DNA from: UBA4717 sp002404395
GTDB lineage: Bacteria; Bacillota; Clostridia; Oscillospirales; CAG-272
DNA length: 13,653 nucleotides
Assembly (NCBI GenBank): GCA_937902275.1
Contig: CALFNW010000162.1
Span: 1-13,653 of the forward strand
Direction: 5' to 3'
The first letter of the stretch is position 1, and every line of letters begins with the position of its first letter. A program made the position numbers and the translations under genes. The notes under the pieces were generated by a model, which made no database searches, was not told the origin of the DNA, and saw only the letters and a program-made list of their open reading frames with translations. Below are positions 12,063-13,653 of this stretch, piece by piece.

Positions 12063-13592
12063 TCAATTTTTCAGAGAATACATTGACTCGTCCGCGCCGC
12101 GATCTGAATTTGCGATCGGCAGTGAAGCATAGCCTTTCCATGCGGCGAGATGTCTTGCGAGCACCGCTAAGTCGGCAGGGGTCACGAATTTATCGCCGTT
12201 AAGGTCGGCATATGCGGCGGCCTTGAGATCTTTATAGCCTGCGACGCCTGCGAGCGCCCTTGCAAAGTAAAGATAATCGGCAGTGTCGATAATATTATCC
12301 CCGTTGATATCGCCGATCAGATCGATCTTGCGTTCCTTTGAAATAAAGAAGCGTGAAAGCTTTACCCTCGGGTCGTGTCCGGGCACTGCGGTCTTATTAT
12401 TATCCTCGTCGATGTTCATTCCGACATAGGATATCGTAACCGTATGATCGCCCGGTTCAAGATTCTCTATCGCTTTGTGGAAAGGGTGGCTTGTATCGTA
12501 CATATCGACGCGCTCGGGTTCTTTGCCGTCTATACTGATGTCAAAATAGAATTGCCCGCCCGAAAACTCCATGAGTATCGCAAGTCCGGTGCCGTTGAAT
12601 CTGTAAGTGAAGCTGTTTTCGTCCGCCGAAGGGTAAATACATCCCGCAGTGTCGATCTTCGGATATATCGCATCCTCGGAATAAGTCCAACCGGTCATTG
12701 AAGTGAATATCTCGGGGCTGACCTTTACATATTCGGTTTCGAGTCTGCTTGCCCCTTTGTCGAAAAAGCCCTGCGGACAGGTATGCGGCACCACTGCTTC
12801 GGGAGTCGCCGCGCCGTCTGACAGCTTTGAGCTCAGATATGCGATTATTACGTCGGCATACACTCTGTATCCGGCATTGAGCGGATGAACATAGTCCTTT
12901 ATATATGCCGCCCACCCCTCGTCAAGCCTTGACGCTCCGTAGGTTTCCACGATACGATTCTGAACGGCGCGTCCGACATTTATGCCGGTAACGTCATAAT
13001 AATCGGCGACCTCGTTCTGAAGCGCTGCAATTTCCGACAGGTCATAGTTTACGTGAGCGACGAGCGTCTTTTTGTCGTTGACAAAAACCGAAATGATCTC
13101 TGTATCGGGAGACTGTTCGCGTATTTTTCTGAGGATCGTTTCATAATAGGTCTGAACCGTACCGTCTGCAAAATGACCGCAGTAGCCGTCGTTTACGGCA
13201 GCTTCCACAAAGACCAGATCGGGAGCGTGCGAAAGCACATCGGTTTCGAGACGGAAAGCACCGCTCATTGAGCCGGAGCCGCCGATTGACGCATTGTAAT
13301 TATTGATCTCGGCTTCGGTAAACGTATCTTCGAACCACTTTCCGACCAGCTCGCGCCAGCTTCCGCCCGCGCTTGAGCCGTAACCGTCCGTGACCGAACC
13401 GCCGAGATATACTATGTTAAGTTTCTTTTCGACCCTGAGCTTATAGATCAGATTTTCAAGCTCGTCGCGGTCAAAAACATACCTGCCGTAATCCTCGGTT
13501 TCGCTTGCCGAAGTCGGCGCGGCAAGCATACCGACAAGCATGATCAAAGCTAATGCAAATGAAATTATTCTGCGAAAAGCGGGCTTTTTCAT
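12063..13592 (-). CDS. Secreted dockerin-bearing SGNH hydrolase, short paralogue
   Basis: A 509-residue secreted enzyme: signal peptide (1 to ~30, cleavage near SAS|E), SGNH hydrolase (~35-256), beta-rich module (~285-420) and type I dockerin (~425-492). The catalytic Ser66 lies in LGGSVTDG. GGSGS is at 104-108, Asn134 is in AAVND, and Asp233/His236 are in KDYVHP. Dockerin calcium loops start at DINGDNIID (428-436) and DLNGDKFVT (463-471). It aligns end to end with the C-terminal half of the neighbouring 1043-residue protein (shared YVFDRDEL/YIFDRDEL, TEYVKVSP, NSFTY, TSHPF/TNHPF). The pair therefore arose by duplication, with the neighbour gaining or keeping extra N-terminal modules. Likely an extracellular carbohydrate esterase; substrate unknown. 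No clear Shine-Dalgarno precedes the ATG, but the downstream signal peptide supports it. Confidence 0.9.
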   Translation of the reverse strand: MKKPAFRRIISFALALIMLVGMLAAPTSASETEDYGRYVFDRDELENLIYKLRVEKKLNIVYLGGSVTDGYGSSAGGSWRELVGKWFEDTFTEAEINNYNASIGGSGSMSGAFRLETDVLSHAPDLVFVEAAVNDGYCGHFADGTVQTYYETILRKIREQSPDTEIISVFVNDKKTLVAHVNYDLSEIAALQNEVADYYDVTGINVGRAVQNRIVETYGASRLDEGWAAYIKDYVHPLNAGYRVYADVIIAYLSSKLSDGAATPEAVVPHTCPQGFFDKGASRLETEYVKVSPEIFTSMTGWTYSEDAIYPKIDTAGCIYPSADENSFTYRFNGTGLAILMEFSGGQFYFDISIDGKEPERVDMYDTSHPFHKAIENLEPGDHTVTISYVGMNIDEDNNKTAVPGHDPRVKLSRFFISKERKIDLIGDINGDNIIDTADYLYFARALAGVAGYKDLKAAAYADLNGDKFVTPADLAVLARHLAAWKGYASLPIANSDRGADESMYSLKN

Positions 13593-13602
13593 GTTTATTC
13601 TT

Positions 13603-13630
13603 GTATGATATAGTTAAGGCTACATCATAC
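13603..13630 (-). promoter_or_regulatory. Inverted repeat upstream of the short dockerin gene
   Basis: GTATGAT (13603-13609) and ATCATAC (13624-13630) form a perfect 7-bp inverted repeat with 14 bases between, ending 11 nt before the start codon. The outer arm contains TATGAT on the minus strand, a possible -10 element; its -35 would fall at the window edge and cannot be judged. It may be an operator or a leader hairpin. Confidence 0.35.
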
Positions 13631-13653
13631 CCTTTCTGAATTATTTACGCTCA

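Noticed and set aside
1..13653. CRISPR arrays, tRNA or rRNA genes, transposases, phage genes
   Set aside because: I found no regularly spaced repeats, no cloverleaf or rRNA-like segments and no transposase or phage motifs in any frame.

Overview
The window looks like the chromosome of an anaerobic, spore-forming Clostridia member, probably Oscillospirales/Ruminococcaceae-like. Four things support this: a complete spoIIIA operon, a SCIFF ranthipeptide locus, secreted enzymes ending in type I dockerins, and roughly even GC content with AT-rich promoters. This placement is inferred from gene content, not from a database match.

Layout. The left edge (1-448, minus) holds the 5' part of a Gfo/Idh/MocA-family oxidoreductase with its own sigma-A-like promoter (573-601) and a structured leader. 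Upstream of it, also on the minus strand, is an operon running yajC - four-helix membrane protein (TIGR04086-like) - scfA (52-residue six-cysteine SCIFF precursor) - scfB (radical SAM/SPASM maturase). It starts at a near-consensus promoter (3247-3275) and ends at a palindromic terminator (653-680). scfA is very short and easily missed. Diverging rightward is the full eight-gene spoIIIA operon (3429-8499), which encodes the mother-cell half of the SpoIIIA-SpoIIQ channel. A sigma-E-like promoter candidate precedes spoIIIAA and another precedes spoIIIAH. A 32-bp palindrome (8521-8552) lies between the spoIIIA operon and the convergent gene beyond it. The right third (8573-13592, minus) carries two paralogous secreted SGNH hydrolases with C-terminal dockerins. 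They are separated by 358 bp containing two large hairpins, a sigma-A-like promoter and an inverted repeat in the leader.

How the genes work together. yajC, the membrane protein and the SCIFF pair appear co-transcribed, which links a modified peptide to the Sec translocon. The spoIIIA genes form one machine through overlapping or closely spaced starts. The dockerin enzymes probably act outside the cell on esterified polysaccharide, docked on a scaffoldin not encoded here.

The most unusual non-coding signal is a recurring module: a short GC hairpin with a C-TNC-G apex whose 3' foot sits exactly 12 or 13 nt before a start codon. It occurs at four of the thirteen gene starts (spoIIIAB, spoIIIAE, spoIIIAH and the oxidoreductase). 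At spoIIIAB it occurs where no Shine-Dalgarno is visible.
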